A stretch of 64,000 bases of DNA from NCBI RefSeq assembly GCF_000471905.2, contig NW_006499776.1, positions 317,166-381,165 of the forward strand. The letters run 5' to 3'. This document shows, in pieces, positions 22,880 to 33,089 of this stretch (position 1 is the first letter of the stretch; every line of letters begins with the position of its first letter). Source of the stretch: Amborella trichopoda (Eukaryota; Streptophyta; Magnoliopsida; Amborellales; Amborellaceae). The notes beneath the pieces are model-generated. The model saw only the letters and a program-made list of their open reading frames with translations. It ran no database searches and had not been told where the DNA came from. The position numbers and the translations under genes were made by a program.

Positions 22880-23105
22880 AGTCACACAGACGATGCACAG
22901 GCGGCGTTGGGTACAAATTACACAGGCGGTGTTGAGCACAAATTACACAGACGGCATTGGTCACAAGTTACACAGACGACGCTGGTCACAAGTTACACAA
23001 ACGGCATTGGTCACAAGTTACACAGACGACATTGGTCAAAGGTTACATAAACAACGCTGGTCACAAGTTACACAGACAACGCTAGTCACAAGTTACACGG
23101 ATGGC
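22880..23105. repeat. 25-bp minisatellite
   Basis: About nine units of CACAGACGGCATTGGTCACA plus AGTTA, with point differences. The + strand frame repeating WSQVTQT..LVTSYTD is a repeat artefact. Confidence 0.9.
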
Positions 23106-23880
23106 GGTGACCTGTGTTCGGGCCTTAGGTCTGAGCCCGACCCAGTCCAGGTCCCTGATGCATGGGGTTTCATGGGTGGCGGTAAACCTTCGTTCGGGCC
23201 TTAGGCCTGAGCCCGACCAAGTCCGGCCATTATTGTTTGGTCTTTAGGGACTTGATTGGCATTCTCAATTTGTTGGGGGCACTTCTGGGAAGCTTCACCT
23301 CTATAGGGGGTGAATCCCATTTTTACCATTTTATCGAAGGTAAAACGGCTAAGGATTTTTAACAGCGTGATAGAGAGAGCTCCCGGCGAGAATTCTATCA
23401 AGAACGCAGAACTTACAAGAGTCTATCGTCAAGAACTTTGGCAGGAAAGTTCTAGGTTGGGAGGAAAAGGCTCTACTAAGGTGAATATTCTTGCTAGGGT
23501 TACTGTTGTCAGAGTAAGAGGAGCGAAAGGCTACCGGCTAACGCAGGGACTCTAGCGGTGGTTTTTTGAGTAGCTGAAAAAAGGGGGAAAGGGGTCCAAG
23601 TTGCAAGCAGGGAGCTATCGGTAAACTTTCGCTAACTTTCGTGGGTTTTAGTGGTGTTTCGGAGTTGTGGTGGAGAGGGGAAGGTTGAACAATAGGTTTC
23701 CATCGCAAAAAGTGATTTCCCGATGAGTAGCTGGGAGGTCACGGGGAAGTGAAAAGTTGCTTGGAGACGAAGGCTCACTTGGAGGTAACAGTCGTTACCA
23801 CATGTGTGAGGATGCACGTCAGAGCACTTCACGGGTGGAAGTTGTCAGGAGGCGAACCAGGGGCTCGAGGCGACACGTGC
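23106..23880. other. Spacer with a ~70-bp duplication, no gene seen
   Basis: GGCGGTGACCTGTGTTCGGG..CTTAGGTCTGAGCCCGAC (from about 23103) is repeated at about 23174 with small changes. The rest is unique sequence with short frames that match nothing I know. Confidence 0.55.
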
Positions 23881-24240
23881 ACACTCTATGGTACGTGTGA
23901 AGGATTTGAACATAGACGACATTAGGCTGTGACCAAAACACAGTCGGCATTAATCCTTGAGAAACATAGCCGGCACTAGCCTTTGAGAACACAGCCGGTG
24001 TCAGGTTTTTAGAACACAGCCAACGCTAGGCCTTGAGAACATAGCCTGCGCAAGCCCTTGAGAACACAATCGGCATTGACGTTTGACAAACACACGCTGA
24101 GCTTTATCCAATATAAGCGGTGGTAGCTTTTGAGGACACAGCCGGTGCTGAGCTTTAACAAACACAGTCGGCGCTAGCTTTTATAACACAGTCGACGCTA
24201 GCCTTTGAGAACACACCCGATGCTAGCCAGCATATTTCCA
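23881..24240. repeat. ~27-bp minisatellite (AACACAGCCGGCGCTAG type)
   Basis: About a dozen degenerate units of GAACACAGCCGGCGCTAGCC plus TTT. The reverse-complement family is at 60040-61420 in element E, so this is a shared 3' internal module just upstream of the antisense gene. Confidence 0.85.
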
Positions 24241-24293
24241 AGCATGGCGATAGCACCTTAATGATACGCACACGACAGTGTGTCCTTAAGCTT

Positions 24294-24300
24294 TATATAA
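24294..24300 (+). promoter_or_regulatory. Candidate TATA box of the PMD gene (element B)
   Basis: CTTTATATAATGG lies about 115 bp upstream of the first conserved PMD-gene codons (about 24411). It would give the antisense gene its own promoter, independent of the LTRs. Element C has a diverged sequence at this point with no clear TATA box. Confidence 0.45.
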
Positions 24301-24410
24301 TGGTCGGGCCTTCTCACAGAATCCCTGCCTTGAAAAATCTCCCAAAGGGAGGGGCGCTTAACACAAATGATTTTACTGGGGAGAGCCTGGCCAGGGGTGA
24401 GCCCATTTGA

Positions 24411-26290
24411 CTAACAAAACCAATATGCAAACCAGAGTGGCCCCATAATGTTACTTTCGTTACCGACTCAGTTCACTTTGAGGTCCGGGAGTGAAATAAT
24501 GGCAACGTTAGTATTGAAGAAGGGATGGCCCTCCTTCATTGCATGCATAGAAATGTGGCCTCTTGACAGAATCTGCCCACATTGGGGAAGAGAATGGTGA
24601 AGACAAAGGGGCTGATGTGGTCTTTTGCAGGCCTTCGAGTGCAAGGGGAGCACCAATATTTGAAGGGGTACGCTTCTTGGAACATCAAGGTGTTGGGGTC
24701 ATATAGAAGCACTCTTGAGTGTGCCTCTCTATTAGCTTTTGTGCAATGTTCAGGCAGCTATTATGACCGATGCTCAAATACCATCAAGGTATTGTTAGAG
24801 ACATGGAGTCATGTGAGCATCACATGGCTCTTCGGTCACGGTGAAGTAGGGATCTCCTTGCTAGATCTTTATTTCATCGGCCTTCCACTGATCGGAGCAA
24901 TGTATGACAAGTTCAAACCTCGAAACTTAGTTATTTTTTGTGGTGCTCTCATAGGGGGAGAGGAAACGCCTGCTGGTCTTCAAACGATTTTTGAGATTTA
25001 CCAGCTACTTTTCTCCAAGTCCAGAAATGGTCGTGTACCTTTTCCTAATGGTTAAAATTCTTTTGCGGGGATTACCCAGAGGAAGTTGGGTCAGTTACTT
25101 CAAGAAGGAAGGGGAAGGTAGTTGTAAAGGGGATGCCTCCAATCTACCAATCTGAGACCAATGATGATTGTGTCTTCTTGGCTGCATACTTGGCCCTATT
25201 TCTATGCAAGTTTGCTATTCCTAGAGGGGTAGATGACATCCGTCCAGGCACATTCTATGTGGCTTGCACCATGGCGAGGGGGCACCAGTATGCCCTTGCA
25301 CAACCAGTTCTATGCAGCATCTACCACGAACTAGGAGCCATCTCGAGGGGGAAAGCCTACAAAGGCAAGGAAGGGGACAATGGCGTTGTGGGGGGCGAAG
25401 CTTTCCCTGGGGACTTTAAGACACCATTCCCCATCCATTACGTGTATTGGTGGTTTGGGGCCTATTTCCCTACCACTTATGTTAGAAGTTCGGGCACGAA
25501 AGAGAATGTGCCCCTTCCTGATGAGGATTGCCAGGTAGAAGGCTATCTTTCACAGCCCGGGGGAAGCATGGAACTTGGTTGGGAATGATTTCTCCAGTAT
25601 GGGTCGGGTCGCCTTTCCAGTAGGGGGCTTTATTAACCGCGCCTTTATTGATGAACTGGGCAAGGAGCTGGATGGTGCTCCCACAACCATCAAGGAGCTT
25701 ATGTTTATTTTGAGCGTCAGAGGTAGGGTTTTGGCCTATCGTACCCCATTCAGTGCCAGACTTGAAGGGTATTTCCCCCATCGCTATGCTCATTAGCATG
25801 GGCTTGATCAAAGTTGCCCATGTTCTATGTTCTTTGAGAAGCGTCAAGGTAGAGTGAACACAGGGACGAAGGAAGAGCTCGAGACTCCTCGAGAATCATG
25901 GCAGCCAGAGTATATCTGAGCTGCATGGTCCACGTGTTTAGAGATGACTGAAGTTAGCAAATATGTGGTACCACATTTTAGCAGGAGGGTGTGGATGACT
26001 GAGGCCTATGCACACTGGTGCAGGATTACCAGCAGGGGGTACTGGGATGCTGATCACCCCTGGAAAGGGGAGAACTGTAATTGGTGCCAAAAGACGAGAC
26101 AAAGGATGATCATCAACACTCCCCTTATTGGCTAGATCTTTGACTTGGGCTAACCCTGGAATTGGCAGGCTCTTGGGATACCTTGAGAGATAGTGGCAAA
26201 TGATGCTTCGCCGCAACTTCTTGCCATGAAGAAATAGACAGGGAGCCTTTTTGATAACCTCAACTCTATCTTTCAATGGAGGGAGGGCCG
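24411..26290 (+). pseudogene. Plant mobile domain (PMD) gene, antisense to element B, broken
   Basis: The frame from 24411 (LTKPICKPEWPHNVTFV) runs to 25055 with two stops, then continues in other frames at 25133-25588 and 25575-25796 and to about 26290. Family-typical blocks occur in order: ASLLAFVQCSGSYYDRCSNT, LLETWSHVSITW, EVGISLLDLYFIGLPLIGAM, AAYLALFLCKFAIP, TFYVACTMARGHQYALAQPV, LCSIYHELGAISRG. These match PF10536-type PMD proteins, known as host genes (MAIN/MAIL1) and as cargo in Ty3/gypsy and MULE elements. The biochemical role is unknown. The sister copy is on the minus strand at 39480-41195. The gene ends in a 57-bp repeat unit and lacks the basic/acidic/coiled-coil part. Confidence 0.8.
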
Positions 26291-26310
26291 AAAGGTCGAT
26301 TCAAGACCTG

Positions 26311-26370
26311 AATGCATCCAAGTTGATTATGTGATATGTGAATGGGTGCCTACTGTGTGAATGATGGTGC
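26311..26370. repeat. Single inverted copy of the 57-bp repeat
   Basis: GTTGATTATGTGATATGTGA then CCTACTGTGTGAATGATGGT is the reverse complement of the unit at 16281-16545. It marks the right end of the proposed inversion. Confidence 0.85.
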
Positions 26371-26384
26371 CAGTATACGGAGAA

Positions 26385-26490
26385 TCATTTCAGAATGGAT
26401 GCACTTCCTTGTTGCTACTGATTGTTGTAACCACGATTTTGTATTCCTTTTGTTCATGAAATAAATTTCCACTTGGCTTGAACGCTTCTT
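26385..26490 (+). terminator. Antisense-gene 3' end region, + strand copy
   Basis: GATTGTTGTAACCACGATTT is followed by TTGTTCATGAAATAAATTTC, a good plant poly(A) context. It resembles 54070-54150 closely and the minus-strand ends at 14790-14850 and 37320-37390 more loosely. Confidence 0.55.
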
Positions 26491-27158
26491 GTTGCTATGT
26501 ATCTTTGCCTTTCTTCTTTCCCGTGGTTTGCTCGCTTTTCCTTTCTTTAGTTCAGTTCTTATCACTGCTGATGGTGAGGATAAGGAATGGTCCAGAGAAC
26601 ACTTGTTTTTCCCATTAGATAACTACCGCTTTCCTTGGCCTTGATGGTCGGGATGCCCTCACGGGTTTTTATCCTAACCCTTTGGGTATGCGTCATCTCT
26701 GATTTTCGCAAGGACCCCATGTTCATATATGTTTTTTGGAAAGCACTTGACCGCGGAGGGTCCTATGTGGACTAAGTGGAGGTGTTGCGTACCTGGGTAG
26801 CATTTTGCCGGCAGTGGGCACACCGTCCTTGGTGAATAGTGTCGTGCATGCGAGGCAGTAAATGTTGAATGAGGGGGCTACGTCGAGATTGCACAGTGTC
26901 TTGATTACATGTCCTTTGTGCCTCCTTGGGATGGAGCGTGATCTTTCACACGTGTGACACGTTGCTTTGTGTGTCGTTCATACTTCCGTACCTCATGTGA
27001 CTTTTCTCTTGTGCGGCGCTTCAGTTCGCACACCGGTTGCGCTCCCTTGCCCTATTTTTAAGTGATGTATTGCTTCATGTGCCATTCGTTCTCCCTCATG
27101 ACTGGGCCACACATCATTTCGCTAGTTTTGCGCGATACGCCATCTTTTCCTTCGGCTT
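26491..27158. other. Spacer upstream of a TATA box, no gene seen
   Basis: Unique sequence with no element homology I recognise. Given the TATA box at 27159 it may contain upstream promoter sequence; I see no clear named motif. Confidence 0.45.
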
Positions 27159-27166
27159 TATAAAAG
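27159..27166 (+). promoter_or_regulatory. TATA box of the coiled-coil gene
   Basis: CGGCTTTATAAAAGGGATGC is a strong TATA context. A CT-rich leader and an ATG in good context (GACCATGGC, 27291) follow about 130 bp downstream. Confidence 0.6.
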
Positions 27167-27290
27167 GGATGCGCAAGGATAATCTTTGATTTTACCAGGA
27201 ACCCTAATTTTTTTCCTATGTTCTGCCTGCACCCCCTTTCACCTTCTCTCTTTGAGTAGTACCACCTTTCAGTGCTTTTATTTAATGACC

Positions 27291-28739
27291 ATGGCTGGTG
27301 CTAGTTTGAATCTTCCTCTAAGTAGTGTCTTCTTGTTTATTTTCTCTCTTTAGTGTACTTTTGTTGTGGTCGTTATGCTATTTCCTTTTGGCGTCTAATT
27401 CTTCTTCTCACTCTTTTTTACTCTTCTTTTAGTGGAAATCTTGGCTGAGGACTATTTTCCCAGTGAGGAGGGATTGAGGATTGATTCCCATCAGGGGAAC
27501 TTCTCTTGAGACCCTTACTTCTTCTCGTGAGGTTGAACGACCCTCGAGCACCACCTAAGGCGGAGAAGCTGCTCGGCCCAGTAGCCGTGAGGATGCTGTG
27601 GAGGAACGTCTCTTTCAATGGGATGGTACGGTCTAGGATCAAGAAGAAAGATTGGCCCGGAGCCTGGGTATCCTGGTTGGAAGTGGGTCAGGCTCTAGCC
27701 CAGCTGTCAGAACCAAGCGTGGCCAGAGGACTCTTACGAATGTAGGACCGAGGAGTGTTCCTCTGGACGTGGGGGAGAAGAGACGAGAGGGAGGAAAGAG
27801 AAAAGGATCAAAGGCGGCTCAGCCGGTTTCCACGATCTTGAAGGAAAGAACCTGCTTGAAGAGGCATGGTTCATCTGCTGAGGGTGTGTCCCCGACAGCT
27901 CCTTTTGCCAAACGCGTGAAAGTTGAGGCCTGTGTGGTTTAAACTCTGCCTCATGCGTAGTCAATGCAAATTGATGTCGAGACTAGGGATGAAGTCCCGT
28001 GTGTGGGTGTGGCCACCCCAGTGGCTTCTGCTTTAGCCATTTCATAGTCAGAGCTAAAAGCTGATTTTAGCTCTAAGATGCCTTCTTTGGTGCCAGTAGA
28101 ACCATCAGGTCCGGAGATGTCTGTTCCAGGGGCAGAGGCAAGAGAGTCTTCACTCGGACGTCGCACCATTTTCCCTGAATCTTTGCCTCACGTGGTCGGG
28201 GATTTAGTTTTTGATAATCCCCTGCTTGCTGCCATTGTTTCCTCGACCCCACCTCCATCAGCACTGAGCTTTGTGACACTTGTGGTGAGGCGCATGCTTC
28301 GGTCGAGACTGCAAGGGATCAGAGAGTGTGCACTTTCTGATCTCAAAGGAGAGATTGTGGCTGTTGCGGCTGGCCTAGAGGCTGTGTACCATGACGAAGA
28401 GACCTTCAACAAGCTGAAGGGGTTGCTGCGGAATCTTACGGATTGGGGAGTCGAGGCTCTCCTATGCTAGACTTCTGTGCTGACAGCTCTTGATGAGCGC
28501 ATAGCTACCTTACAAGAGATATTGGCTAAGCAACGGGCCTTCGTGCAGGGTCATGAATAAAAGAGGGAACAACGTGATACTCGTCATGCTCGCTTTGTGA
28601 AGGAAGAGGCGAAATTCTCCTGTCAGATTGTCAACGTAGAGGATGGAATTGGATTATTACAAGTCCGCGTGACTTATTTGAAAGACCATCGGCTTAAAAA
28701 TAGGGAGGGGATAGCTATGAGATCTCGTAGACTGGAGTG
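27291..28739 (+). pseudogene. Coiled-coil gene with probable intron, related to antisense-gene C-terminus
   Basis: ATG at 27291 opens a ten-codon exon; a GT donor at 27322 and an acceptor CTTCTTTTAG ending 27432 join it in frame to MEILAEDYFPSEEGLRIDSH. After one frameshift the frame continues through a basic KRREGGKRKGSKAA stretch (nuclear-signal-like, about 27778), a Pro/Val-rich linker and a helix-rich end (IRECALSDLKGEIVAVAAGL; LDERIATLQEILAKQRAF), with several stops of CAA/CAG type. The end resembles the C-terminal part of the A and C antisense genes, but there is no PMD. It stops abruptly where the element C LTR begins. It is either the rest of a minus-oriented element's antisense gene or a separate transcription unit. 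Confidence 0.5.
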
Positions 28740-30010
28740 ATGGAAGGTATTTTTCATCAACATGGGGCCTCTGCTAAATAAAGCCCTAGCAAGTAGTGGA
28801 AATTCAGACAGTCTCAGCCAGAACTGGCCAAAATATTCATGAGGTCTCTCAAGAGTCTCCTGTCAAGTTTCGTCACGTTCCGACATGTCTTAGGCAGTGC
28901 AGACTGAGACACAGTTCCGGCAGAATTGGCCTCTAACACCCCGAAACAGGCCCTTATATCTAGAGCTACATTTTCAATGTCTTAAATTGCTATGGGACCA
29001 CCACTATTGGATCTGACACGGTTGAAAACTCCCAAGGGCCAAGTTTCAGCTCAAATGGACAATCTCAAAAGAAGTTATAGGAGAAAGAGTGAAACAGGAG
29101 AAGCCGCACACTATTCCCGTTTGGCCACCTTGCAACACTACACCATTGAAGGGACCGTTACGACTAGTGACTTTCGACGCTCATATCTCACTCATCTTAA
29201 GTCAGATCATGTTCAAATTTAGTGAGCATGTTCGTCTAATCAAGACAAGCGATTTGATATGTGGCACGCTCTATGAAGATACCCGAGTGTGAACAAAAGC
29301 TAGAGAGAAGTTGCTGACTCGTGAAGAAAGTGCAGGAAATTCAACAGCATCGTACCTTGCTTGAGAGGCCAAATCACACTGCTCGCGAGCCCGATCAACG
29401 CGAGACTCATTCCATTGTGGGCGTAAGGTCTCGGGCCACCTCTGACCTGAACCATGTAAAGATTAACGGTTGGATTCTGTACGTGAAACCGACGAACAAA
29501 CTGTGAATACTGTTGCCGAAATCCTTGATTCCGGCAAAAATTCCAAACTTACAAAATCTATGTTCAACCACAAAATCGATTTGCGTTTGGTGCCCCATGA
29601 TCATAGTGGCATGCTCAGTGTGATTCAGTGAAGAAAACACAAAAAACATCAAGGAATGAACATCTATCGATCCAAAGTTTAAAGATCTACTCAAATTTCA
29701 AGTCACATGATCGTGCACCAAAAACATGATCCATGGCTCGAAGTTGGTATCAAATCGATTGCCATTCCGATCCTTACAAGAAAACAATAATCTTACAATC
29801 AACCAGGCACTAGAACAACCCCAGATCAACCATGCAAGATCACGCAAGTCATAGGGCAACGCATGGACTATTCTGGAATTCCACAACTTGTTAGGAAGGG
29901 GCAAATCATCATTTTTCACCCTATTTTATATTTTCTTTTAATTCAATTTAATATTAATTTTCAGTAATTAGGATTACTTTTGATCATCCACCAATGTTTG
30001 GGGCATACTT

Positions 30011-30020
30011 CTATATATAC
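30011..30020 (+). promoter_or_regulatory. TATA box, element C 5' LTR
   Basis: CTATATATAC lies at the position homologous to the element A TATA box, about 150 bp before the donor-like site. Confidence 0.6.
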
Positions 30021-30171
30021 GTACCATCATTGTATGCAGAAAGAGAGGCATACACACACACAAGAGAGAGTTTTCACTTAATACATGTTTTTCTTTCTTA
30101 CCATTGTGATGTCACGTTTGAGAGAGAGATTGAGTTGAGAGAAACTTTTGGTCGGTACCCCTAGGGTTGAG

Positions 30172-31094
30172 GTAAGTCTTCTCTCTCTTATTTTTTCTTT
30201 TCTTCTTCTCTCTCTCTTCTCCCCTCTCTTCTCCCTCCTCTTCATCTGAGTTCCTTGCAGAGGTCGTGGACAAGAGTGGCAATGCCGTACATGCCTCTCC
30301 CTTTGTCCCACAGGTTGTGCATGGTGATGGCAGTGCCATGCATGAGTCCCCCTCCCCTTCTATTCGTCTGTCTCTTTCTTCCAGTAAAGTCTGCAGATGG
30401 TGCAGCCTATCGCCGCCCACAGACGTAGCTGTGACGTCTCGGTAAAGAGCCCAGACGGTGAAGCTTGTTGCCTCCCGTAGGGGTCTTCCTCTACTGTGCG
30501 TTTAGCTGAGATGACTATGCCTATCGCCACCCACTAGAGGTTCTGACAACACTCATCGCCGTCCGCGAGCTTTCTCCGTGCGACCGAAGCACAATGCCGC
30601 TCTCCCTGTGTCCCACGCCTCTCACCGTGCGACTTGGGAGAAGCTATTGCCATGTGCCTCGTTAGGAGCTGGCGCTGTCCACAGTGGATGTGCCGTCTCC
30701 ATGCAATGCCAACCACCACGCCTATTGATGTCACTTCCCTTTTCTCTTTGTCGTCTCATTCTCTCCTCTCCACCTCTTTCTCCTCTCACTTGAATGAGGG
30801 TAGACCTATCCTATCACCAACGCTTCGACCTCAGTTTTGAGTAGCATTGTCGTCGTGCTGGTCCTGAGTACTATGCCCATCTTGCTACCACTCCGAGTCG
30901 GTAATTTCTGGTTGTCATGCTAGTCTCACCCCCACATCAAGCTCTCTTTTCTTTTCTATCTTTCACCAATCCTTGCACTTCATCGCATCCTCATGTGAAT
31001 GTGTATTGCCCTAAGACAAGGGTGGGCCCCTTCGACCCACTTGTCTTATAAATTAACCATAAAAGCGTTGTACAGAAAAACAAGAGGATTGCAG
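30172..31094 (+). other. Possible leader intron inside the LTR (element C 5')
   Basis: GAG|GTAAGT opens the CT tract and GGATTGCAG ends just before GTCAAGGGAGGC, which aligns with GCCAAGGGAGGC after the element A acceptor region. Another AG at 31075 (TTGTACAG) is a rival acceptor. Inference only. Confidence 0.45.
30240..30640 (+). repeat. Degenerate hairpin units (element C 5' LTR)
   Basis: Loose copies of the element A type motif (CCTATCGCCGCCCA, CACTCATCGCCGTCCGCG) are seen. One perfect 7-bp stem, TGCATGG..CCATGCA (30318-30342), has an 11-nt loop. It is far less regular than 7016-7790. Confidence 0.55.
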
Positions 31095-31350
31095 GTCAAG
31101 GGAGGCAATTTCACACTTGCTCAAGCAGTTGGGGGGCCTTTTTCGTGATCTAAGAGGGCGCTCATGCGAGCCAGCCTGAGTAAGTCTCGAACCCACCTAA
31201 AATTCCTCTCTCATTGGTTGGTATACCTGCCCTTGCCCTTCAGCAAGGTTCCGAAAGAGCGATCTCAAATATCCGGTTCACCAGAAACCTGAAACACGTG
31301 CCACCGGATCACCTAGATCCGAAAGGCGAGATCGAGGCATTTAACCAGCT

Positions 31351-31369
31351 TGGTGACTCCACTAGGGAC
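31351..31369 (+). other. Primer-binding site of element C
   Basis: TGGTGACTCCACTAGGGAC starts three bases after the LTR end TTTAACCA. It begins with TGG as expected for pairing with a tRNA CCA end. It is of the Tat type; the tRNA (tRNA-Arg is reported for Ogre-like elements) was not verified. Confidence 0.8.
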
Positions 31370-31559
31370 GTACTAGTCGGTTCGCTCTTGTTTGACCTAT
31401 TTCTTTTTTCACTTTCTGCACCTTTTTGTATGACACTTGGGTTGTTCAACCCGTTCATTCGAGTCGGGGGCTTCCTTATCCCTGCACTTCTGGCTGTCCC
31501 AAGGAAGCAAGTCGCTCAAGCCTCCTTCCCTACTCTCCTTCGAAGTTAGGACTCACGAT

Positions 31560-32710
31560 CTGGCTCCCATGTTCTCACCTGAGTGCAAGAGGGGACTTAA
31601 AGGTCCCTGCCTCCCCGATTTCTATCCTTGGTGGACTCTCCACCAAGGCCCCTTGCATGGGAAGCAGTCCTATAGCCGCACGCCCTGCTACTGGCAAATC
31701 TTCTGTCAGGCATACCGCTGCGGTACGCCAGAACGCTGCCACAACCATCCTTGTGAAAGGTAAGCAAATGGCTGTCGCTCCTGAGGTTCGTCGCAAGGCA
31801 CCCCCTGTGCTCCTTCACTACTCCGAGCCTCCACACCTGGGGGGTCGGTACACAGAGGTGGAGGTCCTGATGTCTTCACCCCTCTCACACACTTAACGAC
31901 TCATGGTCTATCCACTTGAGCCACACCTCAGAGCAACCCTCATGTTGCTTTGAGCTCGCATCCAGGGACAGGCCTTCTTGGGCCAAACCCTACATGCGCC
32001 ATGCATTTGCTTTCCACTGCTCGAGGCAGCGTTAGCTCTATGCTGCCTCGAGCACAGGAGGGTCGACCGTTCAGTCTTCCCTCCCGGCACACACAGTTTC
32101 ACCTTATGAGAGACAAGCTCCCACCTCATCCCTCTCAAACACAAGCTCTTGGGTTTCGACCGCCTCAGGTCGAACCTATTGATTGAGCCTAGGCCGGCCC
32201 CCAAGTCACCCAGTAAAGGTGAACACGCACCATCTTTGCAAGTCCCTCTTAGATCCAGGCTCAAGTAGAGTCACAAACCCGCTTCTTTCTTTGATGCCTC
32301 CCCGACGCTAGGCAAGCACCTCGAGCCCTGGGAAGAGTACCATCTTGAGCCAACCTCTGGTCAATCGAACATCTGAGCCTCACAAAGGAATTTGGGGCAA
32401 CGACTTGATGTCAGATAGAGGCCTCCAGCCTCCAAGACAAGAACCCAAGCTTCCCTCCATCCTTCGGTCCCACTCCCTGCTCCAGCTCATAGACATGACC
32501 CTCGCCTGTTCGAAGAAAACGGGGCAGTCCAGGTCTCTGGCTTCGTTTTTGAATGAGGTCCATAGCTGCCTCAAGATCAAACAGAAAGGAGGCTTGCAGA
32601 TCCTAATCAGAGAAACCTCCAAGGCAGTCAAGGTCACCACCCTTGATGACCTCCTACCTTGTAATCCCTTCTTCCCTGTTCAAACTCCGGAGCTTGAGCA
32701 AGTCTAGGAA
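31560..32710 (+). pseudogene. Leader ORF between primer site and gag (element C), broken
   Basis: Frames at 31426-31896, 31950-32186 and 32345-32707 align in order with the element A leader ORF (RGDLKVPASPISILGGLSTK; ALSSHPGTGLLGPNPT; GGLQILIRETSKAVK). Frame conservation between diverged copies argues for past coding use. The product is unrecognised and rich in Pro, Ser and basic residues. Frameshifts separate the blocks. Confidence 0.55.
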
Positions 32711-33089
32711 TACTGTTTGGTGATCATCACTCAAAAGTCATGGTCCCAGGACCGTCAAGAACTGGTCCTCACAAGATCGGCATATAAAGCCTGAGTCCAG
32801 TCGGGGCAAGCTAAGCCCCTTTAGACTTACTTTCCACGCACGGCTTGCTAGCCTTGACAGTCTGCTGCATCACCTGACTCTGGTCACCCAGAAGAAACGG
32901 TCAGTGTCATGGTGGTCAATGATGCTCAGGAAGAGCGGATGAACAAGTTCAAAGAAATGATGCAAGCCATCCTCAAAAAGATGGAGCTCCTAATGGCTTC
33001 TAGGTCCCTTCTTCGTCTGATTCCCCGAACAGAGAGGACATAGCTTCTAGGTAGACTCCCCCTCCAGCCTCCCAAGATAGTGCCTCTTC

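Larger units (their letters stand above)
28740..31347 (+). mobile_element. Element C 5' LTR (first ~45 bp lost)
   Basis: Homology with the 3' LTR begins near TATTTTTCATCA (28746) and runs to TTTAACCA at 31347. It holds the same order as the element A LTR: U3, TATA (CTATATATAC, 30011), donor-like GAG|GTAAGT (30172, a perfect consensus), CT tract, degenerate hairpin units, acceptor-like GATTGCAG (31094) and end block. By eye it is only about two-thirds to three-quarters identical to the LTR at 43673-46614, too different for the two ends of a recent insertion. Confidence 0.8.

Noticed and set aside
22893..23204. 103-codon frame with WSQVTQT repeats
   Set aside because: Translation of the 25-bp minisatellite.
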